64,000 nt of DNA from Hypoxylon rubiginosum (taxonomy: Eukaryota > Ascomycota > Sordariomycetes > Xylariales > Hypoxylaceae). The notes beneath the pieces were generated by a model. The model made no database searches. It was not told the DNA's origin and saw only the letters and a list, made by a program, of their open reading frames with translations. The position numbers and the translations under genes were made by a program. Shown piece by piece: positions 20,986 to 30,707 of the stretch; positions within the stretch are counted from its first letter, which is position 1; every line of letters begins with the position of its first letter. Where the stretch lies: positions 124,001 through 188,000 of the forward strand of contig CADCXA010000050.1 of NCBI GenBank assembly GCA_902806565.1, in the 5' to 3' direction.

Positions 20986-22480
20986 GGAACCCTGACACTT
21001 AAGCGTAGAAGGTTTTGATTCCATCGCCCAGCAAGACAACCGGGAGGAATAGTTGGCATTTGTTCGCAAGTTTGTGAACGTAAAACAAGATATCGTGGCA
21101 TGTGTTGGCAATCCGCTTGGGCGGTATAATGCTGAAGAGTTGGTTGGTGTGTTCAAAGGCTCGTTCAATATCTCCCTGATAGTTAGAACTGATAGGACTA
21201 ACCGATACATTCTCATACAGTTTGGAATAGCATACGAGCCGTCGACGAAAGGGCCAAGATTAAGGCCATGGCTATCAAGTGCCTACCTATCTTATATACC
21301 TAGATCTACCTCAGAACGAACATACGACCATCCCTTTTCCACGTATCCCCTTCAACGTATGCGTCACTGAGGCCTCACCGAAGAATGCCCGTAGATTCTT
21401 GGACCTTTCTTGATCGGCAATCACATCGAGAACAAAGCGGATCTTGCCGCCATAGATCTAGATATCGACGAGGCGAAGCTCAGTATTATTTATGACCAGG
21501 TTAATGCTGAAGCTTGCAGTTCACGATCATTGGCGTCATCTTTAATGGAATCGGTGAGTGGATTACCACTAAGCTGAGCCACTGCTAACGTACGGTATAT
21601 CAGATGAGGCTGCTGCCTTCGCTAGCTTTTCTGCCGGCCCTTTTCGACCATGGAGCCATATTCTCGCGAGAATGGTTACTTCGCAGCACGCGCGCAACAA
21701 TTATAAATACACCTGGAAGCTCACGAACGGTAGGGCTCAAATATAGCGGCATCACTTACAGTCGGTTTTGCTAAACTAATCCCTTAGGTATACACGAGTT
21801 AAACGACAATTATAGGGCCTTCCGACTCTTCTGTAGCGATCTACGACTGTCCAATATGGGCCCTGACCTTAATACGATGCGTACTGCCTGTCACGAGACC
21901 GTCCAAACGACGAGGAAAACAACGACGTTGTTGCTCGAGGAGCTATGGACCTAACAGCTACGAATGCCCTCGTATATACAGGAATGCCAGACAAGGAAGC
22001 CCGTCGGATAAGGGAACCCGCCGTATCCGCCTCCGATACCCCTGGTGGCACAAGCACCTAATCTCGACATCCTAGGGGCCACGATACCTCCCGAATAGTA
22101 AGGGCTAGGCTTGTGTAACAAGACCTGAGGCCTGACACTACCTCCCTACCCGTCTTAGAGTTCACGAACGTCAAGCCGACTTACCTAGTTCTCCTACAAC
22201 CCCCCCTGGTGGCCAGTCCTAGGGAAGCTGGGCATCAGGCTCGTGAGGTAGCGGGAATTCCTGGTCCAGTTTTGCGTCGCAGAGTGGCTTGGACGCCGGC
22301 GAGATCTATAAAAACTTGTCACATAAGGAGAACTTGGTCAAGGCGATGCTAGACTTGACAATACTTACTAAGAAGGAGGATTTCCTACAATAGAAAAAGA
22401 ACCGGTTTCGGGCGGATTTGGCAGACAAGCAGAATGATCTGCGCTTCGATTAGTAGGTGGTTATCGAGGAATACCAGGCA
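20986..22480 (+). pseudogene. Decayed multi-exon gene, family unknown
   Basis: Several plus-strand pieces look coding but cannot be joined into one frame. A segment near 21050-21270 reads VRKFVNVKQDIVACVGNPLG with an in-frame stop just before it. Two well-formed introns are visible downstream: 21554-21603 (GTGAGT...GCTAAC...TATCAG) and 21730-21787 (GTAGGG...CTAAT...TTAG). They join SFSAGPFRPWSHILARM with ELNDNYRAFRLFCSDLRLS, then LLLEELWT and a stop at about 21954. Further coding-like pieces with stops follow to about 22455 (NLVKAMLDLTILTKKEDFL). Retained splice signals plus scattered stops suggest a dead gene. I recognise no domain, so a mobile-element origin cannot be excluded. Confidence 0.4.
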
Positions 22481-22990
22481 CCTAGGGCTAGGAATTAACA
22501 CTTCCCACTCCCGTACGAAGACAGGAAGATCACAGTAATACGTTCATATTCCAACCGGCTTCAATATGAAGAGCTTGATAGTTTACACCGATTGTTTACA
22601 CAGGTTGCCATTGTAGATCTTCTATCTATCCAGGAAATGAAAAATAAAATATCAAGTTCCAAACCCTCAATTTAGGCGGCAACTATAGCCAAGCAGAGAC
22701 TCGTGATAATATTCAGTGGCCATGGCTTGCGAGACAAATATAAAGAAGACAGTACAAATACGAACTTCCAAACTGCTAGTCGAGATGAGATCACTCCGTT
22801 TGCATTTGTAATGGGAGTCAAGGTATCGAAAGAGAAAGCACCGATATGGTTGTGACGTATATTAAAATGCTATTTGAAGTCAACCTTGTTGGTGTCTAAG
22901 GTGTCTAGCCTTTCCCTTTCCCGCCTTAAAGCCACCACGCGAATACGAGTTCCATCCTCTCAGTTCCATGCCTTGTCCTTTTCCCTTCTT
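22481..22990. other. Intergenic
   Basis: No supported gene. This is the 3' flank of both the decayed plus-strand gene and the minus-strand secreted protein gene, with mixed AT-rich sequence. Confidence 0.5.
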
Positions 22991-23539
22991 TTATAATGCT
23001 ACAGCGGCACCCAAGAGGCCGGCGGCAGCCACGACGCCGGCGACGACGCCGGTAGGCCGGGCGGCGAGGCCGGTGGAGACGGAGCAGCCGGCGGCGGTGT
23101 TGGAGGCGAAGGCGGAGACGATGGAGTTGACGGTGGCGGCCTCGGCGTCGTCCTGGCACGCGGTGGCGAACTGCTGGACCGCGCCCGAGTGGGCGCTGAG
23201 CCAGCTGCTGGCCTCGGCGTCGTACGAGCTGAAGGCGGACGAGAGCGACTGCGGCACGTCGCGGCTGGCCTGGCACGCGTCGGTCGCCGTCGCCGTCATC
23301 AGGTACGAGAGCAGGTCGCTCTCGGGCAGCGGCACGTCCGTGAGGAGGGCGAGGGCCGACGAGGCGCACGCGGTGGCGTCGTCCGGGGTGGCTTGCGGCT
23401 CGCGCGCCGCGACCTCGCGCACCTCGACCACGACGTGCTCCCGGCGCAGGCCGCGAAGGCTGTTGAGGGCCTGGGGGCTGAAGGTTGCCAGGGCGGTAGA
23501 GGCGAGGCCGAGGAGGGCGAGGGCGGTGTGGGAACGCAT
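22991..23539 (-). CDS. Secreted, probably GPI-anchored small protein
   Basis: This is a single exon of 182 codons from ATG 23539. A clear signal peptide (MRSHTALALLGLASTALA) opens it. The mature region has four cysteines (CASSALALL, DACQASR, ATACQDD, AAGCSVS). A short polar spacer and a C-terminal hydrophobic alanine/valine/glycine tail (GVVAGVVAAAGLLGAAVAL) follow, a typical GPI-anchor signal. The core resembles, from memory, fungal proteins named infection structure specific protein: Cys, then LP..L.SYL, then a DxC, then SAFSSYDAEASSWLSAHSG. The function of that group is not established. The gene is much more GC-rich than its flanks, normal for highly expressed secreted proteins here. The frames on the opposite strand are shadows. 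Confidence 0.75.
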   Translation of the reverse strand: MRSHTALALLGLASTALATFSPQALNSLRGLRREHVVVEVREVAAREPQATPDDATACASSALALLTDVPLPESDLLSYLMTATATDACQASRDVPQSLSSAFSSYDAEASSWLSAHSGAVQQFATACQDDAEAATVNSIVSAFASNTAAGCSVSTGLAARPTGVVAGVVAAAGLLGAAVAL

Positions 23540-25273
23540 TTCGTTTAGAGATTGTGTAGTGAAGGTGTTCTTAAAAGAGGGCGAGCTGTGAAACTGGGAT
23601 TGGCTTTGACGATCCTGCTGAGCTCAGGTTATGACGAGGTAAGATGCAGGAAGGAGAGGTAGCTTAGCTGCGGCTGAGAATTAGGAGATCAAGGTCGCAT
23701 TATATATATACCTACCTACTTAGGTACCTATCATTTCTAGGACGATGTTTTTTTATTTCTATTTATTTGTGGCACAGCACTACAACACTAGGCAGGTAGC
23801 AGATAGGACTCATTTCAAGGGTCCTGCCTAAAAGCCCACCCCTTAACCCCGAGCATATTCTCGGGCTATGCAGGAGCCAGCCTGCGGTGATTGAGTCTTG
23901 AGTCTTGACTCTTATTAGAATAGGCTACCGAGGCTCAGGCATAGGCAGTATGAGTCAGGCCTGTTTGGGCTTAGTACGGGGTAACTGGTCATCTCCCAAG
24001 TACATACCTGGTAGGCATATAGCTCGTACCAGCTCCGCTAGCCGAGGATTCGCATCGTCGCCAGCTAGGAGAGTTGATCAATGTACCATGGTACCGTTGC
24101 ATTATCCACCCCTTTTCTAACCTAGCAGCCTAGTACATAGTACCTAATGTAGTTTGATGACAAGTCTCATGCACCAGGGATCTCGGGCCTATCCGGGCCT
24201 ATCCCCGTGCTGAGCAAGGGTCATCTTGCCCCATACTAAGATGTCTAGGTACCCAATGAATGCTCAGCGAAAGCCGGATATATGGATTATCCGACAGAGC
24301 CTGACTAAACTCTATGTAATGATTGGTTGAATTAGATGGAGAAGATTGACCCTTGTTCTGGTACGCATCAAATCTTAAATAGAACCGAAGAGCCGCTCCG
24401 GTGCATTTGACTACATACATATGTACAGTGGGAGGCAAAAAGTTTGAATCCAAGATAAGTAGAGGTGGGTCCGGGGTAGGTCCACATTAGATGAATATAC
24501 TTGATTTCTAAAAGTCGTATATCTTTCTGAATGTGTATTATTTATTTATCCAGTACGAATATGTATTCAATAAGTATATTAATTTAATGCGGTCCTACTC
24601 TAGACCCACCTGTACTTATTTTGGATTCAAACTTTTTACCTCCCACTGTACCTAGTGCTGGTTAATAAGTACCTACTTCCTACCTACATGTATGTATTTT
24701 TCTAAGTTGATAACTGATTCATTATTACATTTATTTATTTATTTATTTTCCGACGTCATATCGACCGTTCGCTATTCGTTGAAACAGTTAATTGTATTGT
24801 TATAAGGACCTTTGTTATCCCCGGTCATTTGTATGTGGCATTCATCTCATTTTCACCCCTTAATGTTTACTTATCAGTTATCGTTTCAAGCACGGAGCTT
24901 CGGGATTATAAGGGGCTGGAAGCTATGCACTATGAGACCGCCTCAAAGCCCGGGACGGAAGCCCCCGTATAATAAGAGAAAGATAGGAAGCTCTTTAGCT
25001 TCTACTTAACTTCAGCTGCAAACTACTGCGAGTTGATGTCCTTGACGAGCGCTTCTATTCATGATAAACGGCTCTGAGCGCAGACCATTTTAGACACAAG
25101 TTGCGAATATTCAAAAAGACTGATTTGTTTTCTCATCTAGTGCACTGTGGCCTCCATGATATTAAGATATAAATATATGGACATGAAGCCGCATACATAC
25201 ATTTAAAAAGCAATACCAGACACTACCTAGGTAGATATACGCCCTAAGTTTCAAAATCGGAAAACAATATTGT
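23540..25273. other. Intergenic with one MITE
   Basis: The sequence is AT-rich and without a supported gene. It carries TATATATACCTACCTACTTAGGTACC-type tracts (about 23700-23730 and 24665-24690), a MITE at 24426-24648 listed separately, and an ATTTATTTATTTATTT run (about 24727-24748). Confidence 0.55.
24424..24650. mobile_element. Tc1/mariner-type MITE with TA target duplication
   Basis: The element at 24426-24648 (223 bases) begins CAGTGGGAGGCAAAAAGTTT and ends with its near-perfect inverse (...AAACTTTTTACCTCCCACTG). The inverted repeats extend about 48 bases each side, through TTGAATCCAA and AGGTGGGTC. It is flanked by TA on both sides (24424-24425 and 24649-24650), the hallmark of Tc1/mariner/pogo insertion. 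The interior is AT-rich and non-coding, so it must have been moved by a transposase encoded elsewhere. The ends differ at only a few positions, suggesting a fairly recent insertion. Confidence 0.9.
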
Positions 25274-27138
25274 CTACCTCCCTCCAAGCCAGCCGAAGAC
25301 CATATTCGCCATTTTAGCCAAAATTAACTCTTCGGTTACTTCCGAAGGTCCATCGGGCGTTTCTGCGGTAAGCTGTGTCTCTGGTTCTGTGGTAGGTTGT
25401 TCTTCATCCGAGGTAACCTGTCCCTTTGGGTTTGAGGTAGATGGTTCGTCATGTTCTGAGGAAGGTGGTTCTTCAGGTTCCGAAGGAGGTTGTTCCTCGG
25501 AATCTGAAGGAGGGTGTTGCTTAGATTCTGGGTCGAAATATTCAATTTCGAACTCTTCTTCGTGCGCCTGAATCCATTCTTCTGCAGCTGCTGCCTCTGC
25601 CGGGAGACCTATATCATCGAGAAGGTCGATAACGTCGTATATGCCCTCTTCCTTCATCGAACGGTCGCAATTAATGAGAACATCTAAGAAGTCCTCGGGC
25701 GGGGCAGAGATCGCGAATCTTGTCAAGCCGACACAGATCTTCGCCCACGTTACAACCCAATCGGAAAGATTTCCCCCGGCCCCCCGAAATTCGATAGTCT
25801 GTCGTGGTTCATTGAACAAATAACAGCTGTAGAACGTGAAATTCACCATCTTATATTTTTCACTACCTAGGAGTTCCGTAACTTCGCAACTGCTGGCGGC
25901 ACTGTCAAAAATGTGATGAATGCATTCAAATATGCTCGGTGGGTTGTTGTCGTTGGCAACCCCGGATAATGCCGCGTGATTATGTGTGTACTTCTGCATT
26001 ACCTTCTCGTATCTTTCTAGTTGTTCGGCCGTAGGCCACGAGTTTACAATCCGTCGTATATTGCGTTTACGAGAAGGCTCGATAAGCTCCTTGACAGGTT
26101 CCGTTTCCTCAGAAGGCTCACATTTCCTCTCTCTCTCGAGGTGTCGCATGATTCTAGCTTCTATCTCGTCATCGACATCTAAGCTGTAGTCTTCCACCTT
26201 GTTCAGGCCTCCTCCTGAGGGGTTAGGGTTATCATCTCGAACCTGAAAAGGTTTGTAGCCGTGCTGCCTCGTCTTTCTGAACGCATCTACAATGTCTTCT
26301 GAGTCATTCTGGGTTCGCCATGATATAGGCTCCTCTCCGTGCCTAATGTCCGCGGCGAGATAATCGAGGCATGGGCTAAAATCGTGGCCTGGCTTTTCCG
26401 AAGGTTCGCCTTTGCCGAGGCGGTAAAGTTTGCTATCCCGTAATGGTTCACAAAAATTATTCTTAATTCGATAAGGCTCGATAAGCTTAAGAAGTAGATG
26501 CTCGGTCGAAAATAACAATGCGCCGATACGTCGCACGCGATCCAAGGAAAAGCATTCGGCACCTTGGCCGACGTGTACGTGCAAGCCGCATGACGGGTTA
26601 ACACGCGTCCTGAAGTGACTTATGACTAGTTTACGAGCGTAGTCGAGGACTTCGAAAGCCTCAGGGTCGTCTGTCTCAACGGGGGATATAATTTCAATAC
26701 CAGCATATTTATATTGGCCTATCTCCCCGGGGTTACCTAGCTTGCGCCCGTCCGGTTCCTCGATAGTGATGTCAGACTCGATAGTCCATCTAAAACAAGC
26801 AGTTAGTGATGATGTCTTCCGGGGGGTGGGGGTGTTAAAACGTACTTGGAATAGTCTTTGAGGATCCTCTCAGCATGGGCACTTTCATACTTGGGTGTCC
26901 CGACTTCCACCGGGAGGTTGTACTCTCGGAATAATTCCCGGATCTTGGCTTGAATATAAATTTTCCCATCATCTGGTGTGAGATCTAGAGGCACGCTAGA
27001 ACATGGTGGCAGCCCCTCGATGTCGGCGTATTGGTCTGTCTCTCCCTCATATAGCCAAGGAATGATAAATTCTAGTTCGACGCCGAACGTGAGGAGCGGC
27101 TTGCGAGGTTCTTGAATTTCTTGCTCTGCTGATGACAT
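25274..27138 (-). CDS. Fungal amidoligase-family enzyme
   Basis: This is a predicted ATP-dependent COOH-NH2 ligase of the amidoligase family (glutamine synthetase-like fold), which forms amide or isopeptide bonds. Exon 1 27138-26846 encodes the N-terminal strand FGVELEF. A 56-base intron (26845-26790, GTACGT...CTAAC...TTTTAG) follows, and exon 2 26789-25274 continues WTIESDITIEEPDG, then YAGIEIISPV and CGLHVHVGQG (about residue 165), the family's metal/ATP-site blocks. Total length is 602 residues. The C-terminal region has an acidic, proline-rich tail built of degenerate EEQPPSEPEEPP-like repeats, an addition to the catalytic part. Such proteins are common in Pezizomycotina with unknown substrates. 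Domain recognition is from motif memory, and the substrate is unassigned. Confidence 0.83.
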
Positions 27139-27907
27139 GATGAGTATGCAACTCCTTTGTTAAAGTGTGTAAAGAAAGTCGAGTCTTTGTTTCTGCGGGG
27201 TGGCTAATGTTAGCGCGGGTAATTTATGCATTTCCTCTTTGAAGTGCATCTGGCAAGTGGTATATTTATATATTCCGGAATTCGGCCTGAACAGTTGCAT
27301 TGTATCGCAACAGAGGTTGAACAGCTTCTCCAGTGTATGACTAATTCAAGTTGTTTGACCGTTTGCATATATCTAGCGATGTTTCCAATAGACTGTTTAG
27401 TAACAATCAACGATGTGGTGTACAATTAGATAGTATGCGTGCCATAGGAGGTATATGCATGTAGCGTTTGCAGTGCCTACAGAAGGCAAGGTAGCATGAG
27501 ATATATATATGCTTTTGACGGTACAGATTCACCCAAAAGCCAAGTGGTAAATCTAAGAATACGGAATCATTATTAACTGCCAACGGGAGGGAATGGTACT
27601 CATGTTCTTAACATCCCTCTTCTTATTAAGGACTCTCTAACTTGCCACTCTGCATTTCAACTACTTAGACAAGGTCTTTGGGCAGTTTCAAAAAGGCTTC
27701 AGAGCACTCTATTCAGTGTGAAACCTTCATGAACAGCAATATTGTTTGTATAATGCCATATTATATAGTTGTTATAACAATATTTTCTAACCACTGCACG
27801 ATTGGACAATCATTCCAATACATCTTACGTAGATATTTAAGGTCACGATGGCGTCGTAATATTTCCTTAGCAATTATCAATCTTTCTAGTTGAATAGAGA
27901 ACACAAC
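27139..27907. other. AT-rich intergenic
   Basis: This divergent spacer lies between the amidoligase (minus) and a small plus-strand zinc-finger-like ORF. No repeat or motif of note was found beyond AT-richness and TATATATATA near 27501. Confidence 0.5.
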
Positions 27908-28282
27908 ATGCATCGATATAAGTATTCCCTTAGTTACCAGTGGTATATCAATCACACGCGACGTCCTGAAAACGCGCCCCCTTTCGAGCTAGAAGGCCGT
28001 ACGGTGAAAGTACCCCCAGGAGAGGTATTTTGCAGGATGCCCCTAAGCGACGGCGCTCTCTGTAAATCTCGTAAACATCGAATTAGACACCCGTCGAACC
28101 TGCGACGCCATGTGAAATCGCACCGTATCAATGGGACGCCAGTTAACATAGTCGATACCACAGTGGGCGCCCCGGATGATGAAGAGTATTGGCATAACGT
28201 GATAGATTTTATTCATAATAGCAGCAACAGTAACCACTACGGTAACACGAGAGAGTGTCCCTCAAACTACAACGCATCGTAA
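27908..28282 (+). CDS. Small C2H2-like zinc-finger ORF
   Basis: The ATG at 27908 opens 124 codons. The centre carries a zinc-finger-like arrangement: FCRMPLSDGALC, then 15 residues, then HVKSH, with SNLRRH as in DNA-binding fungal C2H2 fingers. The cysteine spacing (C-X9-C-X15-H-X3-H) is wider than the canonical finger, so this is either a variant or a decayed finger. The flanks are low in similarity to anything I recognise, and the C-terminal 40 residues are asparagine/serine-rich. No introns are obvious. It could be a fragment of a larger regulator. Confidence 0.45.
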   Translation: MHRYKYSLSYQWYINHTRRPENAPPFELEGRTVKVPPGEVFCRMPLSDGALCKSRKHRIRHPSNLRRHVKSHRINGTPVNIVDTTVGAPDDEEYWHNVIDFIHNSSNSNHYGNTRECPSNYNAS

Positions 28283-28705
28283 CGCTGTTTCAAACCGTCA
28301 ACAAATGGGCCCTAGAAGATGGACTTTGGCAACAGGGGAGGCTTAGTAGGCAAAAGGGGCAAGATATTAACCCGATTCTTAGTCAAATTTGTTGTATTCA
28401 ATATTTGCTCAAGTACCAGCCATGCAGACATGTGTACTATAGACTTTCTGCCCTGTAGACGTGCTTTGAGGGGAGGCTATCTTCAGGCATAGTGTGTTTC
28501 GATCCGAGAAGTATTTGAGATAGTGAGATATGTTGTATTTGGTAACTGAGTAAGTCAAGAGGTATGTTGCATATTTAGGCGTCTTCAAAGAGTGAGTGCA
28601 TTGAAGCGGTACATTCTCTACGTGAACGAATATAAAAATCCCTCGTACCTCACATGTTCACTGCAGGGACTTCTAGCGACTAAAATGGTAAACAACACAA
28701 GCGCC
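28283..28705. other. Intergenic
   Basis: This is the convergent 3' flanks of the zinc-finger ORF (plus) and the SDR gene (minus). Nothing recognisable was seen. Confidence 0.5.
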
Positions 28706-30118
28706 CTAGATACTAACTGGACCGGTCCCGATGCTCAATATTCCACTCCAGCAGACCCCTTCCATCGTCGTGTGAACGTACCGGTACCCGATCCCGCCCT
28801 CGTCGACGCCGCGCCGCGCCGCCGCGTCCGAGGCGAGGTAGTGCGCCCCGGCGGAGAACACGGCCGGCTGCAGGAGGGCGAGGTCCCCTCCGGGGCGCGG
28901 GACTGCCCGCCCGAGCGCCGGGAGCCGGCTCGCGAGGTCGACCCACTCGACAGCGTGCGCGAGGACGAGCGTCCACGCCGGCGGCAGGTACACGAGCCGG
29001 ATCGGCGGCGTCGCCACCGTGGCCCGTAGTAGCGAGTACAGGTCCTCGAACGTGGGCGGCGGGCCCGCGTCCGTCACGGTGAAGGGGCGGCCGGCGCACG
29101 CGGGCATCTCCCCGCCGCCGCCGCCGCCGCCGCGCAGGAGCGCCGCCTCGAAGAGCAGGTGCGCCAGCGACACGTGGCCGCAGTGCACGAAGTTCTGCAT
29201 GATTCTCGGCATCCAGCTGGGCACGGTGCCGGCGCGGAGATAGTACCCGACGACCTGGTCACCCTTGCTGCTGCCGTAAATGGTATTGGCGGGCCGGACT
29301 AGCCCCGTGCGGAATGCCGGGGTGTTGGCCGCGCTGATGATGCGCTCGGATACGGCTTTGGCGTGTGCGTAGTTGCCGAAGAACCGCGCGTGAGGCCGCA
29401 GCGGCCGATCAAAGTCGGACTCGTCGATGGCTTGCCAATAGTTTCGGGGCCAGCGCCGCAGCGGATTCCCCCAAAACTGGACGGGCTCGTACGCCACCGA
29501 GGCCGACGATGTTGAGATGAAGATGGTGGCGCCGGAAGCCCGAGACGCATCTAGCACGTGGCGCACGCCATCGATGTTGACGCGCTTGACGCGGTCGTAC
29601 GTCCTAAGCGAGCGTTCTGCCGGTGCGATGATGGCGGCTGTGTGGAAAACAATTAGCGGGAGCTTGGCGACGGTCGCGGGCCAGGGCTTATCAAATGCCG
29701 CGGATGTTACAGTCGGGGATGTGATGTCGGCCTGCGCAAAATCAACCTGTGCCGCTGGCCCTACTGTCATGTCGCTCCGGTCCGGCTTTCGGAAGTCTAC
29801 GATACGTATACTCTCAGGCGGCTGACCTCGTGCGAGGAGGTGCAAGACGATTTGACCCCCTACTCCGCCGCTACCGCCAGTGACGATGTATCGACGATGC
29901 AGTTTCGGCGGTAAGTGACTGGTCCAGTCGATAGGGTTCGCCTTGATGCGCTGGTATGTCTCTCGCATTTCCTTGTCCGTCCAGCGATGTGGGGATTGTG
30001 CCAACACCTCAGGCGGCGTTTCTTTCATCGCACCGTTGAGTTTCCAGACCCATGCGACTCCGATGGCGAGGAGTCCCACAATTGCGGTAGACAGCATTTG
30101 TCTTATCGTGAAATCCAT
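28706..30118 (-). CDS. Extended SDR dehydrogenase, 3beta-HSD/sterol C-4 type
   Basis: This is a single exon of 470 codons from ATG 30118. An N-terminal membrane anchor (STAIVGLLAIGVAWVW) precedes the Rossmann nucleotide site VTGGSGGVGG (about residue 79). It continues with the acidic end of strand 2 (RIVDFRKPD) and the catalytic Y-X3-K (NYAHAKAVSER), with an upstream serine run (ISTSSASVAYEP). This fits the 3-beta-hydroxysteroid dehydrogenase/isomerase branch (Erg26-like relatives), acting on membrane steroids or similar alcohols with NAD(P). It is probably not Erg26 itself, because the anchor and motif context differ. The 3' third is very GC-rich and encodes eight consecutive glycines (LLRGGGGGGGGEMP), likely a surface loop. 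It diverges from the LYC1-like gene. Confidence 0.8.
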   Translation of the reverse strand: MDFTIRQMLSTAIVGLLAIGVAWVWKLNGAMKETPPEVLAQSPHRWTDKEMRETYQRIKANPIDWTSHLPPKLHRRYIVTGGSGGVGGQIVLHLLARGQPPESIRIVDFRKPDRSDMTVGPAAQVDFAQADITSPTVTSAAFDKPWPATVAKLPLIVFHTAAIIAPAERSLRTYDRVKRVNIDGVRHVLDASRASGATIFISTSSASVAYEPVQFWGNPLRRWPRNYWQAIDESDFDRPLRPHARFFGNYAHAKAVSERIISAANTPAFRTGLVRPANTIYGSSKGDQVVGYYLRAGTVPSWMPRIMQNFVHCGHVSLAHLLFEAALLRGGGGGGGEMPACAGRPFTVTDAGPPPTFEDLYSLLRATVATPPIRLVYLPPAWTLVLAHAVEWVDLASRLPALGRAVPRPGGDLALLQPAVFSAGAHYLASDAAARRGVDEGGIGYRYVHTTMEGVCWSGILSIGTGPVSI

Positions 30119-30707
30119 TTGGTATTATTTCGGGTATGACTCTTACTGAAACCTGGCATTTCTTTATTCAATCTATTTTGAACTTCTCCCCTCCTTGGCG
30201 CTGGGGGTTTCGAAAGAATTCTACGTCCATGATTTTAGCAGTGTCTATTCTAACACTAATACGAATACGAAACACGACCCCTTAATCCTTAATTGGGGTA
30301 ATTCTCGATTGCTATCCGAGATATGGTGATTTCAAGACGCGATCTCGTTCCAGAACTTCCGCGATGTTGCTGTCAATAAAAAATAAGATAAATAAAAGCT
30401 TCAATACCTAAGATAAGTAGACGGCAGGTTTCTTTTATGTCTAATTCGGGTAGGTACAGGTGTGACGAGACGGGTGGATGCATTCGGGGGCAACATCGGA
30501 CCAGATAGCTACTATTAATGGAGCCGAGCTGCTTAAAGTATCCACTCTTGACCGGTGGCGCAACCCGTGTCCGATGATCTGATGGAGATTATGTAATCTC
30601 CTTGAAGTTTGAAGTTTGTCGTGGGACCGGCACTTGCTTCTCGACCTACCCCATTACTTACCTACCGGGAGAAAGGACACGCGGCTCGACGACGGACCGA
30701 TTCAGTC
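30119..30707. promoter_or_regulatory. Shared divergent promoter region
   Basis: This 590-base region lies between the divergently transcribed SDR (minus) and acetyltransferase (plus) genes and may serve both. No specific operator was recognised. Confidence 0.4.

Noticed and set aside
22926..23591. Arginine-rich and alanine-rich frames overlapping the GPI-type gene
   Set aside because: They are antisense or shifted readings of the GC-rich gene on the minus strand, which has a clear signal peptide and GPI tail.
28592..29262. Arg/Pro-rich frames in the SDR 3' region
   Set aside because: Shadows of the GC-rich SDR coding sequence.
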